NCBI GenBank assembly: GCA_013112585.1
Contig: JABFGH010000012.1
Span: 88,050 to 152,049, forward strand
Length of the DNA: 64,000 nt
Direction of reading: 5' to 3'
From: Ignavibacteriota bacterium
GTDB lineage: Bacteria; Bacteroidota; Ignavibacteria; Ignavibacteriales; Melioribacteraceae
Shown here: positions 53,216-61,425 of the stretch, piece after piece
Numbering within the stretch: position 1 is the stretch's first letter
Layout: each line of letters starts with the position of its first letter
Program-made: the position numbers and the translations under genes
The notes under the pieces: model-generated
Told to the model about the DNA's origin: nothing
The model's database searches: none
What the model saw: the letters and a program-made list of their open reading frames with translations, nothing else

Positions 53216-55261
53216 ATGAAAAATTATAAAAATTATCTCTTCGGTCTGCTTATAATTTTACTCACATTTACGGAGTTGCCTGCTCAGGAAAATAGAATTA
53301 AAGTTTTAACGGCAGAACATATTCAAAATAAGTTTATTAGGTTTGATCAAGGCTGGGTTTACAAATCTGGTGATAATTTGGAATGGGCAAAAACCGATTT
53401 TGACGACAGTGACTGGAAACCGCTTGATGAAAGACTGAATTATGTTTCTGCCGACTCAATTGACTGGAGTGGAAACGGATGGTTCCGCAGGGTGCTTAAA
53501 ATTGATTCTTCACTTTATAGTAAAACTGTTGGTATATCCTTGTGGCAAAGCGGGGCAATGGAGTTTTATATTAACGGGAAACTACAATTTAAAATGGGAA
53601 AAATTGGCGATTCGGATTCGGAAGTTAGAGAACTGCATAGCTTTCCAAAAGCAATTACGTTTAATGATGATTCAATTCAAGTATTTGCTATTCGATATTC
53701 TAATCATTCCCCTGAAGAATATAAAAAGTATGGATACGATTTTGGTATTAGTTTAACGATGTCAGAATTAGATAATTCTATAAACAATAGATTTGATAAT
53801 CTTCATAACAGAATACAGTTTAGATCAGTTTTTATTGCAGTACCGGCAATTCTACTTGTTCTTCATTTTTTTCTTTTTTGGTTTGAAAAAAAACAAATTC
53901 AAAACCTGTTCTATGTGTTTTTTCTATTCTTTTTTATCTGCTTCATATTTATAAATTTTCAATCAGTATTTCTCACCGACATTGATACTTACCTATATCT
54001 GAGGAAATTTCATTTTGCAGCATTAGGTTTTACAATATTTTTCGGTGCTATTACAATTTACTCTATCTACAGCAAACCGACAGATTTTTTTAAAATCTTA
54101 TTTTTTATTGGAGTTGCTATAAGCATACTTGGTTATTTTGAGCAATCTACAATTACTATAATTATTGGTTATACATATATTTTATTTACATCAATTGCGG
54201 GCAGTTGGGTTTTATATTCACCCAAGTATAAAAAAATAAACGGCGGAGAAAAAATAATTCAAATTGGCTTTTTTATAATGGCTTTGAGCGGCACTTATCA
54301 AATGGTTTTAAGCTTTAATTGGTTTGAACCTCTATTTGGTATTTATATACCTTACATTTATGGTGTATTTGTATTTCTTATCTCAATGTCATTATCCTTA
54401 GCTCGTGATACTGCAGTAACAAATAAAAAGCTGGAAAAACAATTGCTCAACGTAAAAGAGCTTTCAGAAAAAACGCTTAAACAGGAATTGCTCGCAAAAG
54501 AACTTGAAACTGAAAGAAGAATTTTGGAAGCGGATAATGAAAGAAAAACTACAGAACTTGAAGAAGCCCGCACCGTCCAATTAGCTATGCTGCCGCAATG
54601 TTTAAACGATTTTGACAATTTAGACATTTGCTTTTTTATGGAGCCCGCAACGGAAGTAGGCGGGGACTATTACGATTTTATTGAGGCAAAGGACGGAACA
54701 ATTAATATTGCTGTGGGTGACGCAACCGGACATGGAATGAAAGCCGGAATTATGGTAGCAACAATAAAAAGTTTGTTCAGCGCACTCGGCAGTAATTTAA
54801 TGATACCGGATTTTTTTAAGAAGTGTACGGAAATAATTAAAAGCATGTCGCTCGGTAATTTATTTATGTCTATGATTGTGATAAGAATTAAGGATGGAAA
54901 TGTAATAGGCTCATCTGCCGGAATGCCGCCGATTTTGTTGTATAAAAAAGCTGAAGATACTGTTGATGAAATTGTAATAAAAAGTATGCCGCTTGGTGCT
55001 ATTAAAGATTTTCCTTATGAACTTTTTAATGTTGAACTAAATAGCGGCGATGTTTTGCTGCTGCTTAGTGATGGTTTTCCTGAATTATTTAATTCAACAA
55101 AAGAAATGCTCGGTTATGAAAATGTAAAAAGCATATTGAAAAAATATGTTCATCTGTCATCCGATGGAATTGTAAACGCATTGAAAAAAGAAGCTGTCGA
55201 TTGGTCAGCCGGACATGCACAAGAAGATGATATTACGTTTGTTGCTATTAAGTTTAAATAA
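53216..55261 (+). CDS. Membrane-bound PP2C-type (SpoIIE) phosphatase
   Basis: A 681-residue signalling protein. A signal peptide is followed by a periplasmic beta-sandwich domain (about 35-195, with NGWFRRVLKID and GAMEFYINGK, as in glycoside-hydrolase-type jelly rolls), seven or eight membrane helices (about 205-405, 7TMR-DISM-like), a coiled coil (about 405-450) and a SpoIIE/RsbU phosphatase domain. The metal-binding motifs are EVGGDYYDF, VGDATGHGMKAG, and LLSDGFPELF. It probably dephosphorylates an anti-anti-sigma factor in response to a periplasmic signal. No partner gene is adjacent. Confidence 0.93.
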   Translation: MKNYKNYLFGLLIILLTFTELPAQENRIKVLTAEHIQNKFIRFDQGWVYKSGDNLEWAKTDFDDSDWKPLDERLNYVSADSIDWSGNGWFRRVLKIDSSLYSKTVGISLWQSGAMEFYINGKLQFKMGKIGDSDSEVRELHSFPKAITFNDDSIQVFAIRYSNHSPEEYKKYGYDFGISLTMSELDNSINNRFDNLHNRIQFRSVFIAVPAILLVLHFFLFWFEKKQIQNLFYVFFLFFFICFIFINFQSVFLTDIDTYLYLRKFHFAALGFTIFFGAITIYSIYSKPTDFFKILFFIGVAISILGYFEQSTITIIIGYTYILFTSIAGSWVLYSPKYKKINGGEKIIQIGFFIMALSGTYQMVLSFNWFEPLFGIYIPYIYGVFVFLISMSLSLARDTAVTNKKLEKQLLNVKELSEKTLKQELLAKELETERRILEADNERKTTELEEARTVQLAMLPQCLNDFDNLDICFFMEPATEVGGDYYDFIEAKDGTINIAVGDATGHGMKAGIMVATIKSLFSALGSNLMIPDFFKKCTEIIKSMSLGNLFMSMIVIRIKDGNVIGSSAGMPPILLYKKAEDTVDEIVIKSMPLGAIKDFPYELFNVELNSGDVLLLLSDGFPELFNSTKEMLGYENVKSILKKYVHLSSDGIVNALKKEAVDWSAGHAQEDDITFVAIKFK

Positions 55262-55267
55262 ACATTC

Positions 55268-55306
55268 AAGATCATATCTCTGGAAGAGATAGGATCTTTG
55301 GAAAGC
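55268..55306 (+). repeat. REP palindrome left of the transposase gene
   Basis: A 14-base arm AAGATCATATCTCT and its inverted copy AGAGATAGGATCTT (one mismatch) around GGA, followed by TTGGAAAGC. A near-identical copy in the same orientation lies at 55931, and an inverted, diverged one at 56081. Confidence 0.8.
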
Positions 55307-55334
55307 AAAGAAGCGCCACAATAAAAGGTTGAAC

Positions 55335-55922
55335 ATGTCAATCAATAAGAAAATAGATTATCATCCAAATTTTTATGCCGGTAACTACTATCATGTATAC
55401 AACAGAGCCGTTGGAAAGGATAAACTATTTTTTAACAAAGAGAACTACAAACATTTTTTAAGAAGGTATTCCTATTATCTTGGAGATAAATTAAAAACGT
55501 ATTCATTTTGTCTATTGCCCAATCACTTTCATATGTTAGTTTCTCCAATATTAAATGACTCTGAAGTAATAACTGAACAGTTTAGAAAATTTTTTATATC
55601 ATACTCCTTGTCAATTAATTTTCAACAAAAACGAAAAGGAAATTTGTTTCAATCAAACTTTAAAAGAAAAATAATAGATGATGAAAGCTATTTAATTCAA
55701 GCTGTAAATTATATTCATGCCAATCCAATGCATCATAACATAATGAATGATTTTAAAAATTATAAATATAGCTCATATAAAAAGTTGATTAGTAATAATA
55801 TTACAAGATTAAAACGTGCTGAAGTTTTAAGTTGGTTTAATGGCAGAGATAATTTTATTGAGTACCACAGCAAAACAAGGAACAACGTGTTTACTGAATC
55901 ATTTGCTATTGAAGATGATTGA
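55335..55922 (+). CDS. REP-associated tyrosine transposase (RAYT, Y1_Tnp)
   Basis: A 195-residue HUH-type single-strand DNA transposase of the TnpA_REP class. The N-terminal YYHVYNRAVGKDKLF, the HUH motif in LPNHFHMLVSP (about 64-74) and the catalytic Tyr region YLIQAVNYIHANPMHH (about 117-132) are intact. I prefer the ATG at 55335 to the upstream in-frame TTG. RAYTs are domesticated relatives of IS200/IS605 transposases that act on REP palindromes, and here the gene lies between two such palindromes. No IS ends are seen. Confidence 0.95.
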   Translation: MSINKKIDYHPNFYAGNYYHVYNRAVGKDKLFFNKENYKHFLRRYSYYLGDKLKTYSFCLLPNHFHMLVSPILNDSEVITEQFRKFFISYSLSINFQQKRKGNLFQSNFKRKIIDDESYLIQAVNYIHANPMHHNIMNDFKNYKYSSYKKLISNNITRLKRAEVLSWFNGRDNFIEYHSKTRNNVFTESFAIEDD

Positions 55923-55930
55923 AATTCAAC

Positions 55931-55970
55931 AAGATCATATCTCTGCAAAGAGATAGGATCTTTGGAAAGC
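55931..55970 (+). repeat. REP palindrome right of the transposase gene
   Basis: Same arms as the left copy (AAGATCATATCTCT / AGAGATAGGATCTT) with loop GCAA and the same TTGGAAAGC tail. It begins 8 bases after the transposase stop codon and may also act as its terminator. Confidence 0.8.
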
Positions 55971-56080
55971 TGAAATATTAGCATTGTGAAAATACTTTCA
56001 GGAAGTAAGAAATAAATAAGTGTTTTAGAAAAAGAATAAATGTTTACATACTTTATGAAAGAATTTTTACTTGCAAATTA

Positions 56081-56117
56081 TTTCCAAAGATGTCATCTCT
56101 TTTAGAGATGCCATCTT
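56081..56117 (-). repeat. Third REP-like palindrome, inverted
   Basis: Read on the minus strand: AAGATGGCATCTCT, AAA, AGAGATGACATCTT, then TGGAAA. Arms differ from the copies at 55268 and 55931 in compensating positions, and the conserved tail is present. It lies directly upstream of the cyclase gene. Confidence 0.7.
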
Positions 56118-56136
56118 AATTTAAGGAAAAACCCAA

Positions 56137-58071
56137 ATGCTCGAATCAATGAGAATACTTTCTGCGATAATGTTTACTGACATTGTCGGCTACACGGCTT
56201 TGATGCAGACAGATGAAAAGCGTGCAAAATCGATTCGTGATAAACATAGGGAAGTGCTGGAAAAATTAATTTCCGCACATCAAGGTAAAATTATTCAATA
56301 CTACGGAGACGGTACACTTAGCATATTTGCAAGCGCCGTTGAGGCTGTTAAGTCCGCAGTGCTGCTTCAAAAGGAATTTGAAAAAGAACCTAGGATACCC
56401 GTTAGAATAGGCATTCACATAGGCGATATTGTTTATGATGATGACGGCATTTACGGGGATGGTGTAAACGTGGCTTCACGAATCGAGTCACTTTCAATTC
56501 CGGGTGCGGTTTTAATATCGGATAAAATTAATGAAGAACTTTTGAGCCATCCCGAAATACCAACGAAATCAATGGGCAAGTTTGATCTTAAGAATGTTCA
56601 CAGACCTATTGAAGTTTTTGCGCTGAATGTAGAGGGAATAAAAATTCCAACCTCGAAAGACTTGAAAGGGAAAAAGAAAGAAGAGATAAAAAGCATTGCA
56701 GTACTGCCGTTTGTAAATATGAGCGCCGATAAAGAGAATGAATATTTTAGCGACGGCATTACAGAGGAAATACTAAATGCACTTGTTAAAGTAAGCGGAC
56801 TGCAAGTTACCGCCCGCACGTCTGCTTTTGCTTTCAAAGGAAAAAATATTGATGTAAGGGAAATTGGCAAGCAGTTAAATGTTCACACCGTGCTTGAAGG
56901 CAGTGTGCGTAAATCCGGTGATAAGGTTCGTGTAACAGCCCAGCTTATAAATACGGCAGATGGTTATCATATTTGGTCGGAAGTTTATAATAGAAAGCTG
57001 GAAGATATTTTTGATCTCCAAGATGAACTTTCGGGCAAGATAGCAAATACGCTGAGGGAAAAACTTACGGGCAGCGAACAAAGTAAGCCCCTTGTTGCAG
57101 TGCCGACAAAAAATATTGAAGCATACAACCTTTACTTAAAAGGACAATTCAATATTAACAAGTGGACACCCGAAGGTGCACGCAACGGAATTGAGATTTT
57201 ACTTAAAGCAATTGAACTCGAACCGGAATTCGCATCCGCTTACTCGATGCTTGCGTTTTGCTATACCATGCTTGGAGCAATGGGGCAATTGCCGGCAAAG
57301 CAATCTTTCCCTTTAGCCGAAGAATATGCTGACAAGGCTCTCGAGTTAAATGACAGCTTATCAGAGGCTCACATCTCAAAGGCACTTCTATTAATTTTTG
57401 ATGATTGGAATTTACCTAAGGCAAAATTACATTTTCAAAAAGCAGTCGAACTCTCACCCGGCGCGGCAGGAGTTTATCATGCTTATGCTGTTTATTTTTT
57501 AGCGACTGAAAATTTAGAATCAGCTTTAATTAAAATTAAAACCGCTTCGCAGCTTGATCCGCTTTCATTACCCATCAACGCAATGCTGGCGGAGGTTTAT
57601 ATGTATGCAGGCAATTCAAAAGCCGCATTGGATCAGATTGAAAAAACTTTAGAACTTGATCCCGCTTTTAGAAGCGGAATTGAAATAAAAGGGTGGATCC
57701 ATTTTTTTGAGGGCGACTTAGAAAAATCAATCTCTACATTTTTAGAATATCATTCGCTCGTTAAAGACCCTTTAAAAGGTGTAACGGGATTAGGATATGT
57801 TTATGGGAAAGCGGGATACACAGAAAAGGCAAATGAGTGTCTGCAAAAATTGGATCAGCGAAAAAAAATTGAAAAAGAAGTTTCTCTAAGCATGGATTTT
57901 CTTGTTGTTCATGCCGGACTTAATGATTTTGATAAAGCACTCCATTATGTAGAAGAGGCAATCAAAGAGGGCGGCGGAATTTTTTTCATAAGGTCTCATC
58001 CAATTTTAAAAGAGCTGCGTAATGATAAACGCTTCGGGCAGCTGCTGAAAAAATATAATTTACCAATATAA
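56137..58071 (+). CDS. Class III adenylate/guanylate cyclase with TolB-like and TPR regions
   Basis: A 644-residue cytosolic protein. The N-terminal cyclase domain (about 5-170) has metal ligand Asp in MFTDIVGYT, the second Asp in YYGDG and GIHIGDIVYDDDGIYGDGVN. A central region (about 185-310) with IAVLPFVNMSADKENEYFSD and LEGSVRKSGDKVRVTAQLI is the typical adenylate-cyclase-associated domain. The C-terminal half is TPR repeats (about 325-640). It makes a cyclic nucleotide, probably under control of protein partners bound to the TPRs. It lies next to a second cyclase gene. Confidence 0.93.
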   Translation: MLESMRILSAIMFTDIVGYTALMQTDEKRAKSIRDKHREVLEKLISAHQGKIIQYYGDGTLSIFASAVEAVKSAVLLQKEFEKEPRIPVRIGIHIGDIVYDDDGIYGDGVNVASRIESLSIPGAVLISDKINEELLSHPEIPTKSMGKFDLKNVHRPIEVFALNVEGIKIPTSKDLKGKKKEEIKSIAVLPFVNMSADKENEYFSDGITEEILNALVKVSGLQVTARTSAFAFKGKNIDVREIGKQLNVHTVLEGSVRKSGDKVRVTAQLINTADGYHIWSEVYNRKLEDIFDLQDELSGKIANTLREKLTGSEQSKPLVAVPTKNIEAYNLYLKGQFNINKWTPEGARNGIEILLKAIELEPEFASAYSMLAFCYTMLGAMGQLPAKQSFPLAEEYADKALELNDSLSEAHISKALLLIFDDWNLPKAKLHFQKAVELSPGAAGVYHAYAVYFLATENLESALIKIKTASQLDPLSLPINAMLAEVYMYAGNSKAALDQIEKTLELDPAFRSGIEIKGWIHFFEGDLEKSISTFLEYHSLVKDPLKGVTGLGYVYGKAGYTEKANECLQKLDQRKKIEKEVSLSMDFLVVHAGLNDFDKALHYVEEAIKEGGGIFFIRSHPILKELRNDKRFGQLLKKYNLPI

Positions 58072-58131
58072 ATTTTCCCTATTCAATATTGCTTTTGTAT
58101 TTTTGTAATAACAATTAAACTCTGCAATCTT

Positions 58132-59241
58132 ATGAACAGAAAGGCAAAAATACTTTATAAGGAATGGCTATTCATAATTATAGCCTGGATATTTATAACA
58201 AATTTCTTCTCATGGTTAGTTCTAGTTAACCTTGGTCTTTTTATGGACATAACGCAAGTTAGAATAATGGGAGAAGAAAATGTTATTGCCCAATATCTTT
58301 CATCGGGTTATCAATATTTAGAAGGAACACTCTTCGGGATATTTTTTGGTTTTGCTTTCGGGTTAATAAATCACTTCATCAGCGATTCAAAAATTAGAAG
58401 AAAATCGTTTGGTAAAATTATTCTTATTGAAAGCACACTTTATTTCGGTGCACTTGTCGGCGCATTTATAATAGTTTATTTGGTATTAAAAATATTTGAT
58501 ATTTTTCCTAAAGATGTAGAACTGCTGAACTATGCGAATTTTATTACCTTAGAATACATCCTATCGATGGGATTATATTTCGCGTTTTTCATTATTCTTA
58601 CAAACTTTATTCTACAGGTAAATAAAAAGTTCGGACCGGGCAACCTTGCTAAAATGATGCTGGGAACTTATCATACTCCAAAAGAAGAGCATAAAATATT
58701 TTTGTTTTTAGATTTAAAAGATTCAACCGGAATAGCGGAAAAGCTTGGACATAAAACATATAGTCAGTTCCTTGCAAATTGTTATTATGATTTAACGGAT
58801 ATAATTTTGAAATATAAAGCTGATGTTTACCAATACGTGGGTGATGAAGTTGTTCTGTTCTGGGATGTAAAGACCGGGTTGGAAGACTTAAACTGTATTA
58901 AAACATATTTTGCTTTTGAAAAAAAAATAAGCGGGCAAAAAGAATTTTATTTTAATAATTACGGTATACTGCCGGAGTTCAAATGCGGTATGGATATGGG
59001 GTATGTTACTGCTGCGGAAGTTGGTGATATTAAAAGGGAAATTGCTTACCACGGTGATGTGCTGAACACCGCAGCGCGCATACAGGAGCAATGCAAACAG
59101 TTTGGTACCAAGGTGCTGATTTCCGAACACATCGAAGAGAAACTCCCTTCATTAAAAAGTTTTCAAAAAGAATACATAGGCGAAGTAAAGCTCCGCGGTA
59201 AACGGGAAGATGTAAAGATTTTTAGCATTACTTATTCATAA
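58132..59241 (+). CDS. Membrane-anchored class III adenylate/guanylate cyclase
   Basis: A 369-residue protein with four membrane helices in the first 165 residues (for example WLFIIIAWIFITNFFSWLVL and ALVGAFIIVYLVL), followed by a cyclase homology domain (about 188-369). Metal ligands are in FLFLDLKDST and YQYVGDEVVLFW. GDVLNTAARIQEQCKQFG carries the conserved Asn-Arg of the transition-state site. It is 60 bases downstream of the TPR cyclase, so the pair may share regulation. The signal sensed is unknown. Confidence 0.92.
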   Translation: MNRKAKILYKEWLFIIIAWIFITNFFSWLVLVNLGLFMDITQVRIMGEENVIAQYLSSGYQYLEGTLFGIFFGFAFGLINHFISDSKIRRKSFGKIILIESTLYFGALVGAFIIVYLVLKIFDIFPKDVELLNYANFITLEYILSMGLYFAFFIILTNFILQVNKKFGPGNLAKMMLGTYHTPKEEHKIFLFLDLKDSTGIAEKLGHKTYSQFLANCYYDLTDIILKYKADVYQYVGDEVVLFWDVKTGLEDLNCIKTYFAFEKKISGQKEFYFNNYGILPEFKCGMDMGYVTAAEVGDIKREIAYHGDVLNTAARIQEQCKQFGTKVLISEHIEEKLPSLKSFQKEYIGEVKLRGKREDVKIFSITYS

Positions 59242-59311
59242 GTATTTGTTACAATTCAATTCAGAATATTTTTCCTCAAACTAATGTTTTCAAATAGACT
59301 CTTATAATTAA

Positions 59312-60352
59312 ATGAAAAGCACAAATTCTTACATAATATTTATCTGCTGGGTTCTGCTTTCTTCTTGTTCAGGCAATAAAAGTATTACAACAACAAATAC
59401 CTATGATGGCAAATATGACGGAGTTGAACCAAATGAAGGAGCAGTACAAAGCTTTGATGAAATGTGGAAATCGGTAAAACTAATTAATTCAATTGCATAT
59501 TATAATTCCTATTCTTTTTCTTATGAAGAAAACATTACAGATGAAAAATTTTATCAGAACAAGGTAGAGTTAAAACAATTTCCCAAATCATTTTATACTG
59601 ATAACTCAGCCGGCACCGCAGTGATACTTACAAATAATAACGGCAATTTACTTTTGCTAACTTGTGCACATGTTGTAAATTTTCCCGATACAGTAATTAC
59701 TTATTATGCCGATAAATCCGGCGAACCTTTGGAATCAATAGAAAGTTTTTCGATTAAAATTGATCAGGATAATTATGTTTCCGATTTACCCAATAACGGT
59801 TATGTAAAAATAATAGCGTTTGATGATGGGATAGACGCGGCATTACTCGGCGGAAAATTTCTTTCTGACAAATTACTAAAACACAAGCCGCTGCAATTTA
59901 ATTATGGTAACTCGGATGAAATTGACTGGGGAAATAAAGTTTATATTTTCGGTTATCCGATGAATCGTAAAATGATAACAAGTGGTATGGTGAGTTTATA
60001 CGAAAGTAATCCGGACGATTATTTTTTAATTGATGCCGTGTTTAACAGGGGAATGAGCGGAGGAGTTGTTATGGCAGTGCGGGATGGAGCGCCTAATTAT
60101 GAGATTGTCGGGATGATCAAATCTTCTCCGGCTGATTCAAAAATTGTTGTAAAGCCTTTTGGTATTGATGATGAATATTCGAATATTCCAAAAGGTGTGT
60201 TTAAAGGTAAGCTGAAAATTGAAATTGAAAAAGAAATGAAGTATGGTATTTCAAAAGTAATTTCTATTAACGCTATTAAAAACTTTGTAGCTGAAAATAG
60301 TGATCTTATTAATGATGCAGGATATCAATTGCCTCGATTTGTCTTTGAATAA
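59312..60352 (+). CDS. Trypsin-like serine protease, lipoprotein
   Basis: A 346-residue protein with a lipoprotein signal (lipobox LLSSC, Cys19). A chymotrypsin-fold domain (about 85-270) has the catalytic triad: His in LLTCAHVVNF (about 119), Asp in DDGIDAALLGG (about 174) and Ser in NRGMSGGVVMA (about 250). The insertion before the His and the short C-terminal domain have no clear match. It should be anchored in the outer or inner membrane facing the periplasm and may act in protein quality control. It is a single gene. Confidence 0.9.
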   Translation: MKSTNSYIIFICWVLLSSCSGNKSITTTNTYDGKYDGVEPNEGAVQSFDEMWKSVKLINSIAYYNSYSFSYEENITDEKFYQNKVELKQFPKSFYTDNSAGTAVILTNNNGNLLLLTCAHVVNFPDTVITYYADKSGEPLESIESFSIKIDQDNYVSDLPNNGYVKIIAFDDGIDAALLGGKFLSDKLLKHKPLQFNYGNSDEIDWGNKVYIFGYPMNRKMITSGMVSLYESNPDDYFLIDAVFNRGMSGGVVMAVRDGAPNYEIVGMIKSSPADSKIVVKPFGIDDEYSNIPKGVFKGKLKIEIEKEMKYGISKVISINAIKNFVAENSDLINDAGYQLPRFVFE

Positions 60353-60411
60353 TCAAATTGATTTATATTTTATAGGTTAATAAAGTTAAAAATTAGAAAA
60401 GGTTTTCATAA

Positions 60412-61341
60412 ATGTTTTTACGTCGTATTACTTATGTGGTTATATTTTTTGCAGTAATTTTACTTTTGAGTTTCAAGCCCGAATCTTCAGAAATCAAATC
60501 AGCCGCCAAAGAGCAGTACCCGCAGGAATATAAAATTGTATCACCTCAAATTCCCGAAGAAATGAATTTTGCCGGCGAAAAAGTTCCATTGGAAAATTTT
60601 GACGTACGCGAAAGGCTTGAACGTGAATTTATTGTAAACACTTACTGGCATTCGGCAACAATACTAAATTTGAAACGCGCCAACAGGTGGTTTCCTGTAA
60701 TTGAACAAATTTTGAAAGAGAATGATATTCCCGATGATTTCAAATTTATTCCGATGGTCGAAACAAATATGGCTAATGTAATTTCAGTTAAAGGAGCCAC
60801 AGGATACTGGCAGTTTATGAAAGCGGCGGCAAAAAAATATGGACTTGAAGTAAACAGAATTGTTGACGAAAGATATCATGTTGAAAAATCAACATTAGCG
60901 GCAACAAAATATTTAAAGGATGCATACGCAAGGTTTGGATCATGGACAATGGCAGCAGCATCGTACAATATGGGTATGAATGGAGCCGCAGAACAAGTTG
61001 ATAGACAAAAAACAAATAACTACTACAACCTCGCACTTAACGAAGAAACTTCCCGCTATATTTTTAGATTATTAGCTTATAAAGAATTGCTTAAAGACCC
61101 AAAGAAATATGGTTTTGATATTGACGAAAATGAGCTATACCAGCCTTATGAAACGAAGACAATTAAAATTAGCATGGAAGTAAAACACTTTGCCGATTTT
61201 GCCGGGCAGTATGGAATAAACTACGGTACGTTAAAATTATTTAATCCATGGCTGCGGGAAAATTACCTGCCGAACAAGAACCGAAAAACATACGAAATAA
61301 AACTGCCGGTTGAAGGAAGTATTTATATAATTCCCAATTAA
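60412..61341 (+). CDS. Lytic murein transglycosylase (SLT/MltD-like) with LysM-type end
   Basis: A 309-residue exported enzyme. An N-terminal hydrophobic signal (about 1-22) is followed by the SLT domain. The catalytic Glu is in FIPMVETNMANV (about 122), with GATGYWQFMKAAAKKYGLEV and MAAASYNMGMNGAAEQVDRQ as the conserved later motifs. The last about 55 residues (HFADFAGQYGINYGTLKLFN, KTYEIKLPVEGS) form a LysM-like peptidoglycan-binding module. It cleaves glycan strands to 1,6-anhydro products. It could act with the M23 peptidase encoded 8 kb upstream in wall remodelling. Confidence 0.92.
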   Translation: MFLRRITYVVIFFAVILLLSFKPESSEIKSAAKEQYPQEYKIVSPQIPEEMNFAGEKVPLENFDVRERLEREFIVNTYWHSATILNLKRANRWFPVIEQILKENDIPDDFKFIPMVETNMANVISVKGATGYWQFMKAAAKKYGLEVNRIVDERYHVEKSTLAATKYLKDAYARFGSWTMAAASYNMGMNGAAEQVDRQKTNNYYNLALNEETSRYIFRLLAYKELLKDPKKYGFDIDENELYQPYETKTIKISMEVKHFADFAGQYGINYGTLKLFNPWLRENYLPNKNRKTYEIKLPVEGSIYIIPN

Positions 61342-61425
61342 ATTTTATTTTCTCTTTTGGTAAACTTTAATCAATTTAATTCTTAATTTTAAATATTCTT
61401 TTATTAAATAATCTTGAGAATTAAA

